Below, in pieces: positions 41,174 to 50,840 of a stretch of DNA of 64,000 nt (its first letter is position 1; each line of letters opens with the position of its first letter). A program made the position numbers and the translations under genes. Below the pieces are notes generated by a model. It saw only the letters and a list, made by a program, of their open reading frames with translations. It was not told where the DNA came from and did no database searches. The stretch is from Streptomyces caelestis (GTDB taxonomy: Bacteria; Actinomycetota; Actinomycetes; Streptomycetales; Streptomycetaceae), in NCBI RefSeq assembly GCF_001279005.1, contig NZ_LGCN01000205.1, positions 1 through 64,000 on the forward strand. Reading direction: 5' to 3'.

Positions 41174-42493
41174 TCAGGCCTGCTTCGACGCCAACTCGAT
41201 CACCGTGATGTCCGACGGCGCGCCCACCCGCGTGGGCGGCCCCCACGCGCCGGCGCCCCTGCTGACGTACAGCTGGGTGTCGCCGTAGCGGTCCAGCCCC
41301 GCCAGCGTGGGATTGGCGAGACCGGCCACGAGGTTGCCGGGAAACAGCTGCCCGCCATGGGTGTGCCCGGACAGCTGGAGGTCGACCCCGTGGTCGACGG
41401 CGTCGTGGATCTGCACCGGCTGGTGGGCGAGCAGCACGCACGCCCGCCCCCGGTCCCGGTCACCGAGCGCCTTCGCGTAGTCCGGGCCCTGGCCCTCGTC
41501 CTCACCGGCCACGTCGTTGACCCCCGCCAGGTCGAAGTGCGGCAGCTCCGTACGGGCGTTCTCCAGCGGGTTCAGCCCGAGCCGCCGCACCTCCTCGACC
41601 CACTGCTCGGCACCGGAGAAGTACTCGTGGTTGCCGGTGACGAAGAACGAGCCGTGACGCGCCCTCAGCTGCGCCAGCGGAGCCGCGGCCGGGCCGAGGT
41701 CCTTCACGTTCCCGTCCACCAGGTCGCCGACGACCGCGATCAGGTCCGGCTGGGTCGAGTTGATCGTGTCGACGACCTTCTGCGCGAAGCCCCGCCCGAG
41801 CACCGGCCCGAGGTGGATGTCGCTGACCACCGCGATGCGGTAACCGTGCGCCGCGCGGGGAAGCTTGGCGAGCGGCACGGTGACCCGCTTCACCCCCGGC
41901 CCGCGCAGCACGCCGTACGTCCCGTAGCCGACGGTCCCCACGGCCGCCGCCGCGGCGGCGCCGCCGACGACGCGGGAGACGAACAGCCGCCGGGAGGGGG
42001 CGGCGGGTGCTCCCTGCGGGCCGGACGCGCCGCCGTCGGCCGCCGGGCCGTCCCCCGCCGTCCCGGCGTCCGTCGCGTCGCCCGGGCCGCCCGGACCGCG
42101 TCCCGTGCCCTGCCCGGCCGGTATCGGCTCCGGCCGCGCCGGTACGGGCTCCGCCGCCTGTGACGTCCGCGCCCGCCGTTCCAGGATCCGCCGCAGCACC
42201 GGGCGCACCAGTTCGCCCGCGAGCACCGCCAGCAGCAGGTACAGGGCCAGGGCCAGCCACAGGTAGCCGGGCCAGGCCAGGACCTGCTTGAGCCGGAAGG
42301 GGGCGTCGCTGCGGCTGACGACGAAGGTGGCCACCGTCAGCGCCCAGCCGCCGACGATCACCGCCGCGCCCGCGCGGCGCACCGCGCCCGGGCCCTTCGT
42401 GGTGTCGCGGAAAAGACGCCGCCACACGTACCAGTTGCCCGTCACCAGGACGGCCACGACCAGTAGCGCGATGAGTACGAAAACGATGGCCAC
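41174..42493 (-). CDS. Membrane-bound metallophosphoesterase
   Basis: This 439-aa protein has three to four N-terminal membrane helices (IVFVLIALLVVAVLVTGNWYVW, AAVIVGGWALTVATFVV, GYLWLALALYLLLAVLAGEL), a Pro/Gly linker and a twin-Arg-like or anchor segment (RRLFVSRVVGGAAAAAAVGTVG). The metal-binding phosphoesterase domain follows, with VVSDIHLGP, GDLVDG, TGNHEYF and SGHTHGGQ. It resembles YkuE/YaeI-type enzymes acting on membrane lipids such as UDP-sugar or phospholipid substrates; the exact substrate is not readable. The GTG start is preceded by GGGGAA. Confidence 0.9.
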   Translation of the reverse strand: MAIVFVLIALLVVAVLVTGNWYVWRRLFRDTTKGPGAVRRAGAAVIVGGWALTVATFVVSRSDAPFRLKQVLAWPGYLWLALALYLLLAVLAGELVRPVLRRILERRARTSQAAEPVPARPEPIPAGQGTGRGPGGPGDATDAGTAGDGPAADGGASGPQGAPAAPSRRLFVSRVVGGAAAAAAVGTVGYGTYGVLRGPGVKRVTVPLAKLPRAAHGYRIAVVSDIHLGPVLGRGFAQKVVDTINSTQPDLIAVVGDLVDGNVKDLGPAAAPLAQLRARHGSFFVTGNHEYFSGAEQWVEEVRRLGLNPLENARTELPHFDLAGVNDVAGEDEGQGPDYAKALGDRDRGRACVLLAHQPVQIHDAVDHGVDLQLSGHTHGGQLFPGNLVAGLANPTLAGLDRYGDTQLYVSRGAGAWGPPTRVGAPSDITVIELASKQA

Positions 42494-42517
42494 GAGGCGG
42501 AGTTCCCCTATTTCCGG

Positions 42518-42766
42518 TCAGGACGTCCGTGACGTCCGGCTCAGTGCGCGCAGTCCGCGCAACCCGATGCCCCCGATGACCGTCCCCAGTACGAAGGAGA
42601 CCACGGCGAGCGTCAGGTGAACGAAGAAGTACGCCGTCGGGTGCCCGTCCTCGAACGCGAGTCCGCTGCTGTCCTTGACCAGGTTCTTGACGAAAGTGAC
42701 CCAGATGACCCAGCTCCACACCCCGAAGGCGAGCAGGAACCAGGAGACGGGGCGGCTGAGCTTCAC
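42518..42766 (-). CDS. SCO4848-family small membrane protein
   Basis: This 82-aa protein has two membrane helices (VSWFLLAFGVWSWVIWVTFVKNL, YFFVHLTLAVVSFVLGTVIGGIGLRGLRAL). It starts MKLSRPVSWFLL and matches the small membrane protein encoded next to a D-Ala-D-Ala carboxypeptidase in Streptomyces (SCO4848 type). Function is unknown. The GTG start lies 11 nt after AAGG. It stands 24 nt upstream of the metallophosphoesterase gene on the same strand, so they may be co-transcribed. Confidence 0.85.
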   Translation of the reverse strand: MKLSRPVSWFLLAFGVWSWVIWVTFVKNLVKDSSGLAFEDGHPTAYFFVHLTLAVVSFVLGTVIGGIGLRGLRALSRTSRTS

Positions 42767-42938
42767 CAGAGAAGACCTTTCCTCACAGCGCCGGGCCCCC
42801 TCGGCCGGCCGGGGGTCCGGGGGTCGTCCCCCGGGAGAGCACGGCATGGGTCCAGTATCGCCGGGCGGTGTCCGGATCCTTGCCCGGGGTGGGGACCTGC
42901 CCGGGACTTCGCCGGACATGGCATGTACGTTTCCGGTC

Positions 42939-44228
42939 GTGCCCGCACCCGAGAACACCGTCCGGCGATCGCTGCTGGTCGCCTCCGCCGTCCTGTTGTC
43001 CGCCGCGCTGACCGCGCCCGCCGCCCTCGCGGCCCCGAAGCCGTCGACGAGTCCGTCGGCCACTCCCCCGGCGACGACGTCGATCGTGGGCGGCGCCCGG
43101 CTCGGGCAGCCGGGGACGCAGGTCAACCTCGCGAGCGGGGTGCCGGTGCTGCCGAAGGAGCTGTCGGCCCGCTCCTGGATCGTCGCCGACGCCGAGTCCG
43201 GCAAGGTGCTCGCCGCGCACAACGCGCACTGGCGGCTGGCCCCCGCGAGCACGCTGAAGATGCTGTTCGCCGACACGCTGCTGCCGAAGTGGCCCAGGAC
43301 GACGGAGCACGAGGTCGAGCCGTCCGACCTGGCCGGGATCGGCGCCGGTTCCAGCATGGTCGGCATCAAGGAGGACGAGACGTACACCGTCCACGACCTG
43401 TGGCTGGGCGTCTTCCTCCGCTCCGGCAACGACGCGGTGCACGTGCTGTCGGCGATGAACGGCGGTGTCGAGAAAACCGTCGAGGAGATGAACGCGCACG
43501 CCGAGGAGCTCCAGGCGCTCGACACGCACGTGGTCAGTCCCGACGGCTACGACGCCCCGAGGCAGGTGTCGTCCGCGTACGACCTGACGCTGATCGCCCG
43601 CTCCGGGCTGCAGAAGAAGGACTTCCGGGAGTACAGCTCGACGGTCAGGGCGCAGTTCCCGGGTGAGACGAAGAAGAACAAGAAGGGCAAGAAGGTCCGC
43701 GGGGCCTTCGAGATCCAGAACACCAACCGGCTGCTGGCCGGCGACACCGACGTGCCGGTCTACCCGGGCATAGCCGGCGTGAAGAACGGCAACACCACCA
43801 ACGCGGGCGCCACCTTCACCGGTGTCGCCGAGCGGGACGGCAAGGTGCTGCTGGTCACCGTGATGAACCCGTCGAAGAACGAGCACAACGAGGTCTACAA
43901 GGAGACCGCGAAGCTCTTCGACTGGGGTTTCGAGGCGGCCGGCAAGGTCGAGCCGGTGGGTGAGCTGGTGCGGCCGAGGAGCGTGGCGCAGGCCGGCGCC
44001 CGACCGGGCCCGTCCGCCTCCCCCGGCGAGGCCGGGGGCGCCGGGGACGGAGTCGTCGCGGCCGGTTCGAAGCCGGTGGCGAGTGCCGCGTCGGGCGGCG
44101 GCGCCGACGGCGCCGGGGTCGCGCTGGGCATCGCCGGCGGGGTGCTGGTGCTGCTCGCGGGCGGCGCCTTCCTGGTCAACCGGCGCTGGCCGCTGCCGGA
44201 CCTGGTGCGTCGCCGCTCGCGTCCGTGA
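42939..44228 (+). CDS. D-alanyl-D-alanine carboxypeptidase (DacC/PBP5-type)
   Basis: This about 429-aa protein trims peptidoglycan stem peptides outside the membrane. It has a signal peptide (RRSLLVASAVLLSAALTAPAALA), the SxxK motif in LAPASTLKML (Ser104, Lys107), the SxN motif in RSGNDAV and a KNG box in GVKNGNTT in place of the usual KTG. A Pro/Gly-rich linker and one C-terminal membrane helix (GVALGIAGGVLVLLAGGAFLV) follow. An in-frame ATG at 42918 is an alternative start. The 3' end overlaps the convergent YihY/BrkB gene by 53 bp. Confidence 0.93.
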   Translation: MPAPENTVRRSLLVASAVLLSAALTAPAALAAPKPSTSPSATPPATTSIVGGARLGQPGTQVNLASGVPVLPKELSARSWIVADAESGKVLAAHNAHWRLAPASTLKMLFADTLLPKWPRTTEHEVEPSDLAGIGAGSSMVGIKEDETYTVHDLWLGVFLRSGNDAVHVLSAMNGGVEKTVEEMNAHAEELQALDTHVVSPDGYDAPRQVSSAYDLTLIARSGLQKKDFREYSSTVRAQFPGETKKNKKGKKVRGAFEIQNTNRLLAGDTDVPVYPGIAGVKNGNTTNAGATFTGVAERDGKVLLVTVMNPSKNEHNEVYKETAKLFDWGFEAAGKVEPVGELVRPRSVAQAGARPGPSASPGEAGGAGDGVVAAGSKPVASAASGGGADGAGVALGIAGGVLVLLAGGAFLVNRRWPLPDLVRRRSRP

Positions 44229-45093
44229 GCCCGGGGACCTCGTCCCGCTTGCTCCACGTCGCCGTCCAGGCGGCGCAGAACAGGACCAGTTTCGAGGTGA
44301 GGTTGATCCACAGCAGCAGGGCCACCGGAACGCCGAACGCGCCGTACATGCTCTTCGCGGCCACGCCCTGCAGATAGCCGCTGAGCAGCAGCTTCAGCAG
44401 CTCGAAGCCGACCGCGCCGGTGAGGGCGGCGACGAGCAGGCGGTGCCGGGTGGGTTCGACGCCGGGCAGCAGGGTGAGGACGTACAGCAGGAGCAGGAAG
44501 TCGGCGCCGACGGCGACGGCGAACGCCGCGACGTGCAGGACGATCCCGCCCCAGCCGCCCTTCTCCAGCCCGGCGGCGTCACTGATCCGGCCGACCATCG
44601 CGGAGGCGACGGTGGAGGCGACCAGGGTGATCAGGACCGCGCCGCCCAGGCCGACGAGGGTGCCCACGTCCTTGCCCTTGCGCAGGAGGGGGTTCTCCTC
44701 CTCGTCGGGCAGCTCCCACACCGCGCGCAGGCACTCCCGCATGGAGCCGGCCCAGCTGACGCCGGTGAACAGCAGCACGGCGCCGGCGATGAGTCCGACG
44801 GTGCCGGCGTTCTCCACCAGACCCCCGACGTCCAACTGGTCGGAGATGCCGGGCACCTGGTCGGCGATCCTGTCCTGGAGGGTGTCCTGCTGCTCCCGGC
44901 TCAGCGTGGCGGCGCCGATCGAGGCGGCCACGGTGAGCAGCGGGAACAGCGCGACGAAGCTGGTGAACGTCATCGCGGCGGCCAGCCGTGTCCAGTGCAC
45001 CCGGTCCAGACGCTCGTACGACCGCCACGCGTGCGTGAGCATCAGCCGGGCCGCCCACGGCCCGACGACGGGAAGCCTTTTCAGCCAGTCCAT
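44176..45093 (-). CDS. YihY/virulence factor BrkB-family membrane protein
   Basis: This 305-aa protein has six membrane helices and family motifs: RLAAAMTFTSFVALFPLLTVAAS near residue 40 and GAFGVPVALLLWINLTSKLVLFCAAWTA near the end. The family includes proteins once annotated as RNase BN and the BrkB type; its role is not known. Start MDWLKRLP follows AGGGTCGGG. The 3' 53 bp overlap the carboxypeptidase gene tail to tail. Confidence 0.9.
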   Translation of the reverse strand: MDWLKRLPVVGPWAARLMLTHAWRSYERLDRVHWTRLAAAMTFTSFVALFPLLTVAASIGAATLSREQQDTLQDRIADQVPGISDQLDVGGLVENAGTVGLIAGAVLLFTGVSWAGSMRECLRAVWELPDEEENPLLRKGKDVGTLVGLGGAVLITLVASTVASAMVGRISDAAGLEKGGWGGIVLHVAAFAVAVGADFLLLLYVLTLLPGVEPTRHRLLVAALTGAVGFELLKLLLSGYLQGVAAKSMYGAFGVPVALLLWINLTSKLVLFCAAWTATWSKRDEVPGLTDASGDAPGPAAASAG

Positions 45094-45180
45094 GACCCGA
45101 CCCTGCCCCCCTCGTGGAAGCCCCATGTCCTGGTACCCCGAAACCGGGCCCGCGTGACCGGCGGCGGAGCGGACGGTTCC

Positions 45181-46116
45181 TCACCAGTCGGCCACCGCCA
45201 GGGCGTACATCACCCCCCAGACCAGGCCGATGACGGCGAGCGCGCGGTCGCCCAGCACCACGTCCTCGGGTTCGCCGGCGGTACCGCGGTCGGCGAAGAC
45301 GGCGTACCGGAGGACGGCGAGGACGAAGGCGACCACGGACAGCTGCCGCCAGGGCAGCACGCTGGTGTGCGGCACGCCGCCCTCCTCCAGGGCCCACAGG
45401 CAGTAGCCGAGGACGGCGACGCCGGCGGCGAGCTGCCAGACGAAGCGGAGGTAGCCGGTGGTGTACTCGGCGAGCAACGCGCGGGTGGCGCCCGCTTCCC
45501 CGGCCGTCTGCACGGCTTCGGAGTAGCGCTTGGCGGCGACCATGAACAGGGCGCCGAACCCGGTGGTGATGAGGAACCAGCGGGACAGGGGGATGCCGAG
45601 GGCGAGACCGCCGATCACCGCGCGCATCACGAAGCCGGTGGTGACGACGGTGAGGTCGACGACGAGGACGTGCTTGAGGCTGACGCAGTACGCCAGCTGC
45701 ATGACGAGGTAGGCGGTCAGCAGCGCGGCGGCCTCCGGGGGGCACAGCCGGACCGCGACGGCGGGCGCGAGGACGCCGAGGGCGGTCCCGGCGGCGTAGG
45801 CGGCCGGCACCGGGACCCGGCCGGCGGCGACCGGGCGGCGGCACTTGACGGGGTGGGCCCGGTCGGCGTCGGCGTCGCGCGCGTCGTTGACCAGGTAGAC
45901 GGCGGCGGCGCAGGCGGTGAACAGGACGAAGACCAGGGCGAGCCGGGTCAGGGCGTGGACGGAGAACAGTTCGCCGGCGGCGGCCGGGGCGGCGATCACC
46001 AGGACGTTCTTGACCCACTGCTTGGGCCGCGCGGTCAGCAGCAGGCCCGTGAGGAGGCCGCCCGTGCCGGACGGCGCGGTCTGCCGCCGGTCGGGGCGCT
46101 CGCGCAGGAGGGTCAC
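45181..46116 (-). CDS. UbiA-type decaprenyl-phosphate phosphoribosyltransferase-like protein
   Basis: This 311-aa protein has eight or nine membrane helices and the UbiA motif NDARDADADRAHPVKCRRP (first Asp-rich motif), with KQWVKNVLV near the N-terminus. The NDxxDxxxDxxHPxKxxRP pattern marks the group that moves phosphoribose from PRPP to a polyprenyl phosphate, as in the mycobacterial route to decaprenylphosphoryl arabinose. It is coupled (GTGA) to the PAP2 phosphatase gene and stands divergent from DprE1- and DprE2-like genes, which completes that pathway. The polyprenyl chain length here is not known. Confidence 0.9.
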   Translation of the reverse strand: MTLLRERPDRRQTAPSGTGGLLTGLLLTARPKQWVKNVLVIAAPAAAGELFSVHALTRLALVFVLFTACAAAVYLVNDARDADADRAHPVKCRRPVAAGRVPVPAAYAAGTALGVLAPAVAVRLCPPEAAALLTAYLVMQLAYCVSLKHVLVVDLTVVTTGFVMRAVIGGLALGIPLSRWFLITTGFGALFMVAAKRYSEAVQTAGEAGATRALLAEYTTGYLRFVWQLAAGVAVLGYCLWALEEGGVPHTSVLPWRQLSVVAFVLAVLRYAVFADRGTAGEPEDVVLGDRALAVIGLVWGVMYALAVADW

Positions 46117-46646
46117 GCGGGGCCTCCCGTCATCCAGCGGGCGCCGAGGCGGGCGGTGAGCGCGCCGAGGACGGCGCCGGCCGCCACGTCCGACGGGTAG
46201 TGGACGCCGGCCACCAGGCGGGAGACGCAGACGGCGGCGGCGAGCGGGGGCACCGCGCGGGCGCCCAGCGCGCCGAAGGCGACGGCCGCGGCGGCGGAGG
46301 AGGTGGCGTGCGAGCTGGGGAAGGAGTGCCGGCCGACCGTGCCGACCAGGGGTTCGACATGCGTGGGCCGTGGACGGCGCACGACCCGTTTCACGAGCGA
46401 GCCGGCGACGTGGGCGCCCGCGGTGAGCGCGGTGCCGCGCAGCCAGGCGCCGCGCCGGGGGCGGTCCACGGCGGCTCCGGCGAGCCCCACCGCGAGCCAC
46501 ACCGCCCCGTGCTCCCCCGCCCGGGACAGGGCCCGCGCGGCCCCGGCCACGCGCGGGTCCGCGCCGCACGCTCTGAAGGCCGAGACGATCCGGTGGTCCA
46601 TGCCGTGGAGACCGGGGGTGCGGGGGAGGTCGTGGAGGTCGTCCAT
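46113..46646 (-). CDS. PAP2-superfamily phosphatase (DPA pathway)
   Basis: This 177-aa membrane protein has the three PAP2 signatures: KRVVRRPRP (Lys86 to Pro94), FPSSHATSS (His113) and SRLVAGVHYPSD (Arg143, His149, Asp153). Next to a UbiA-type phosphoribosyltransferase it most likely removes the 5-phosphate from polyprenylphosphoryl-phosphoribose, as proposed for the mycobacterial neighbour gene. Its stop overlaps the transferase start. Confidence 0.9.
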   Translation of the reverse strand: MDDLHDLPRTPGLHGMDHRIVSAFRACGADPRVAGAARALSRAGEHGAVWLAVGLAGAAVDRPRRGAWLRGTALTAGAHVAGSLVKRVVRRPRPTHVEPLVGTVGRHSFPSSHATSSAAAAVAFGALGARAVPPLAAAVCVSRLVAGVHYPSDVAAGAVLGALTARLGARWMTGGPA

Positions 46647-46780
46647 GGGGACCCACTGTTCACGCCCGGCGGGCCGGAATTCCCGTCACCGGGGAGCGAC
46701 ATCCCATTAATCACCCGTTTCAGGGATGGGGGTGACGTTTCAAAGCTAAAAAGTCACATAGGGGCGATACGGTCACCGTC

Positions 46781-48136
46781 ATGCCTGCCGACACCGTTCC
46801 CGTCACGGGGTGGGGCCGCACCGCTCCCACCGCCGCCCGGCTGATCCGCCCACGGACGTACGAGGAGGCCGCCCGGGCCGTCCGGGAGTGCGGGGCCCGC
46901 GGGGGCATCGCGCGGGGACTGGGGCGGGCGTACGGGGACGCCGCGCAGAACGCGGGCGGCGCCGTGCTCGACATGACGGGTCTGGACCGCGTGCACGCGA
47001 TCGACGCCGACGGCGGCACCGTGCTGTGCGACGCGGGCGTCTCCCTGCACCGGCTGATGGAGGTGCTGCTGCCGCTCGGCTGGTTCGTGCCGGTGACGCC
47101 GGGCACCCGCTACGTGACGGTCGGCGGGGCGATCGGCGCCGACATCCACGGCAAGAACCACCACGTCTCCGGCTCCTTCTCCCGCCACGTGCTGTCCCTG
47201 GAGCTGCTCACCGCCGACGGGCGGGTCCGTACGGTCGTGCCGGGCACGCCGCTGTTCGAGGCGACCGCGGGCGGCATGGGCCTGACCGGGGTGATCCTCA
47301 CCGCGACGGTCCGGCTCCAGCCGGTGGAGACCTCGCTGATGCGTGTCGACACCGAGCGCGCGGGCGACCTCGACGACCTGATGGCCCGCCTCGCCGACAC
47401 CGACCACCGCTACCGCTACTCGGTCGCCTGGATCGATCTGCTGGCCCGCGGCCGGGCCACCGGCCGCGCGGTGCTCACGCGCGGCGACCACGCCCCCCTG
47501 GACGCGCTGCCCCGGGGCGGCCGTGCGCGCGGGGAGCCCCTCTCCTTCCGCACCTCCAGGCTCCCGGCCGCCCCCTCCTTCGTCCCCGAGGGCCTGCTCA
47601 GCCGCACCACCGTGGGGCTGTTCAACGAGCTCTGGTACCGCAAGGCCCCCCGCGCCCGGACGGGACAGCTGCAGCGCATCCCCGCGTTCTTCCACCCCCT
47701 CGACGGCGTGCCGCACTGGAACCGGGTCTACGGCCGAAGCGGCTTCGTGCAGTACCAGTTCGTCGTCGGGCACGGCCGGGAGGACGCCCTGCGCCGGATC
47801 GTGCGCCGGATCTCCGGGCGCCGCTGCCCGTCCTTCCTCGCCGTCCTCAAGCGCTTCGGGGAGGCCGACCCGGGCTGGCTGTCCTTCCCGGTGCCGGGGT
47901 GGACCCTGGCCCTGGACGTCCCGGCGTCCCTGCCCGGCCTCGGCGGCTTCCTCGACGAGCTCGACGAGGAGGTCGCCGGCGCCGGCGGGCGCGTCTACCT
48001 CGCCAAGGACTCCCGGCTGCGTCCGGAGCTGCTCGCGGCCATGTACCCCCGCCTGGACGACTTCCGCGCGCTGCGCGCGGAACTGGACCCGCGCGGGGTG
48101 TTCGTCTCCGACCTGGCCCGCCGCCTCCACCTCTAG
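46781..48136 (+). CDS. DprE1-like FAD-dependent oxidase
   Basis: This 451-aa protein matches decaprenylphosphoryl-ribose 2'-oxidase. FAD-binding (VAO-type) motifs include RGLGRAYGDAAQNAGG, PVTPGTRYVTVGGAIGADIHGKNHH and GGMGLTGVI; the C-terminal domain has SFPVPGWTLALDVPA and VYLAKDSRLRPE (conserved Lys). At the place of mycobacterial Cys387, the target of benzothiazinones, this protein has Ala377. It oxidises the ribose 2'-hydroxyl before DprE2 reduces it, making polyprenylphosphoryl arabinose. The start is the ATG after a 134-nt divergent gap. Confidence 0.92.
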   Translation: MPADTVPVTGWGRTAPTAARLIRPRTYEEAARAVRECGARGGIARGLGRAYGDAAQNAGGAVLDMTGLDRVHAIDADGGTVLCDAGVSLHRLMEVLLPLGWFVPVTPGTRYVTVGGAIGADIHGKNHHVSGSFSRHVLSLELLTADGRVRTVVPGTPLFEATAGGMGLTGVILTATVRLQPVETSLMRVDTERAGDLDDLMARLADTDHRYRYSVAWIDLLARGRATGRAVLTRGDHAPLDALPRGGRARGEPLSFRTSRLPAAPSFVPEGLLSRTTVGLFNELWYRKAPRARTGQLQRIPAFFHPLDGVPHWNRVYGRSGFVQYQFVVGHGREDALRRIVRRISGRRCPSFLAVLKRFGEADPGWLSFPVPGWTLALDVPASLPGLGGFLDELDEEVAGAGGRVYLAKDSRLRPELLAAMYPRLDDFRALRAELDPRGVFVSDLARRLHL

Positions 48137-48155
48137 ACAACCTCCAGGAGCCGTC

Positions 48156-48911
48156 ATGAAGGACGCCTTCGGCCTCCCCCAGTCCCTGCTCGTCCTCGGC
48201 GGTACGTCCGAGATCGCGCTGGCCACCGCGCGGCGGCTGATCGCCCGCCGCACCCGCACGGTGTGGCTGGCCGGACGCCCCTCCCCCGGCCTGGACGAGG
48301 CCGCCGGACAGCTGCGCGGCCTCGGCGCCGAGGTGCGCACGGTCGCCTTCGACGCGCTCGACCCCGCCGCCCACGAGGAAGCGCTCGGCAAGGTCTTCGC
48401 CGAGGGCGACGTCGACCTGGTGCTGCTCGCCTTCGGCACCCTGGGCGACCAGGCGCACGACGAGCGGGACCCCCGGGCCGCGGTGCGGGTCGCGCAGACC
48501 AACTACACCGGAGCGGTCTCGGCGGGCCTGGTGTGCGCGGGCGCGCTCCAGGCGCAGGGCCACGGCTCGCTGGTGGTGCTGTCCTCCGTGGCGGGCGAGC
48601 GGGCCCGCCGCGCGAACTTCATCTACGGCTCCAGCAAGGCCGGCCTGGACGTCTTCGCCCAGGGCCTCGGCGACGCGCTGTACGGCACGGGGGTGCACGT
48701 CATGGTCGTACGCCCCGGGTTCGTCCGCACGCGGATGACCGCCGGTCTCCCCGAGGCGCCGCTGGCCACCACGCCGGAGGCGGTCGCGGCCGCCGTCGAG
48801 CTGGGGCTGCGGCGCCGCGCGGAGACCGTGTGGGTGCCGGGCGCGCTGCGGGTGGTGATGTCGGCGCTGCGGCACCTGCCGCGCGGGGTGTTCCGCAGGC
48901 TGCCGGTCTGA
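48156..48911 (+). CDS. DprE2-like short-chain dehydrogenase
   Basis: This 251-aa SDR has the nucleotide motif LVLGGTSEIALATARRL, the catalytic Ser in VVLSSVAGERARRANF and the YxxxK motif in IYGSSKAGLD. It matches the reductase partner of DprE1, which reduces the 2'-keto intermediate to the arabinose epimer with NAD(P)H. It lies 19 nt after the DprE1-like gene, with CCAGGAG before the ATG, so the two are co-transcribed and must work together. Confidence 0.92.
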   Translation: MKDAFGLPQSLLVLGGTSEIALATARRLIARRTRTVWLAGRPSPGLDEAAGQLRGLGAEVRTVAFDALDPAAHEEALGKVFAEGDVDLVLLAFGTLGDQAHDERDPRAAVRVAQTNYTGAVSAGLVCAGALQAQGHGSLVVLSSVAGERARRANFIYGSSKAGLDVFAQGLGDALYGTGVHVMVVRPGFVRTRMTAGLPEAPLATTPEAVAAAVELGLRRRAETVWVPGALRVVMSALRHLPRGVFRRLPV

Positions 48912-48924
48912 CGGCCGGGGGCGC

Positions 48925-49503
48925 TCAGTGGGCGGAGACCGATCCCCGGTCCACGCTCCCGGACTGCGGGGGCACCACCAGGGAGCCGAAGGGGAACTCG
49001 CGCAGCTTGCGCCACACCCCGTCGGCGCCCTGTTCGTAGAGCGCGAAGCCGGTGCAGGGCCACGCGGCCTCGTAGCCGGCGAGCTCCTCGAAGGCGCGGT
49101 CCATGGCCGCCTCCTCGATGCCGTGCGCCACGGTGACGTGCGGGTGGTACGGGAACTGCAGTTCGCGGGCGACGGGGCCGGAGGCGTGGCGGATCCGCTT
49201 CTGCAGCCAGGTGCACGCCGCACCGCCCTCGACGACCTGGACGAACACCACCGGCGTCAGCGGCCGGAAGGTGCCGGTGCCGGACAGCCGCATGGGGAAC
49301 GGGCGGGCGGCCGCGGCGACCTCGCCCAGATGCGACTCGACGGCCGGCAGCCCGGTGTCGCCGATCTCCGTCGGCGGCAGCAGGGTGACGTGCGTGGGGA
49401 TACCGTGAGCCGCGGCGTCGCCGAAGCCCGCGCGCAGCTGCTGAAGCCGGCTGCCGTGAGGCTCCGGGACCGCGATCGACACGCCGATCGTTACGGTCCC
49501 CAC
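48925..49503 (-). CDS. 2'-5' RNA ligase/cyclic phosphodiesterase-like (2H) protein
   Basis: This 192-aa protein has the two HxT motifs of the 2H family: PTHVTLLPP (His38-Thr40) and HPHVTVAHG about 85 residues later. 2H proteins hydrolyse cyclic or 2'-5' phosphodiester bonds. The closest ones in this genus are annotated as 2'-5' RNA ligase family; the true substrate is not known. AGGAGACG precedes the GTG start. It is convergent with the DprE2-like gene, 13 nt apart. Confidence 0.9.
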   Translation of the reverse strand: MGTVTIGVSIAVPEPHGSRLQQLRAGFGDAAAHGIPTHVTLLPPTEIGDTGLPAVESHLGEVAAAARPFPMRLSGTGTFRPLTPVVFVQVVEGGAACTWLQKRIRHASGPVARELQFPYHPHVTVAHGIEEAAMDRAFEELAGYEAAWPCTGFALYEQGADGVWRKLREFPFGSLVVPPQSGSVDRGSVSAH

Positions 49504-49717
49504 GTCGTCTCCTGTCGTTGTGGTGGTGGAGCGGGGTGGAACTGCGGTGAGCGCCGGGTGACCGCCGAAGCGGTCACCCTGTCATCGACTGTACGACCAC
49601 GACCCGGATGCGGGCAGGCGCAACCGGAGTGATGTGCGGCGCTGTGCGGTGGTACGGACCGCCGCCGCGGGCCGGTTCAGCGCCGGTTCGACACCTGGTG
49701 GGCCGGTGTTCGGCGGT

Positions 49718-50758
<1,041 letters not shown>

Positions 50759-50840
50759 TCACTCGGGCGCGGGTCCGGAACAGGGGGGTCGCGATCCGTC
50801 CCCGGTGGTGTGACAAGGCACGGGAGGCGGGAGGGGCGGT

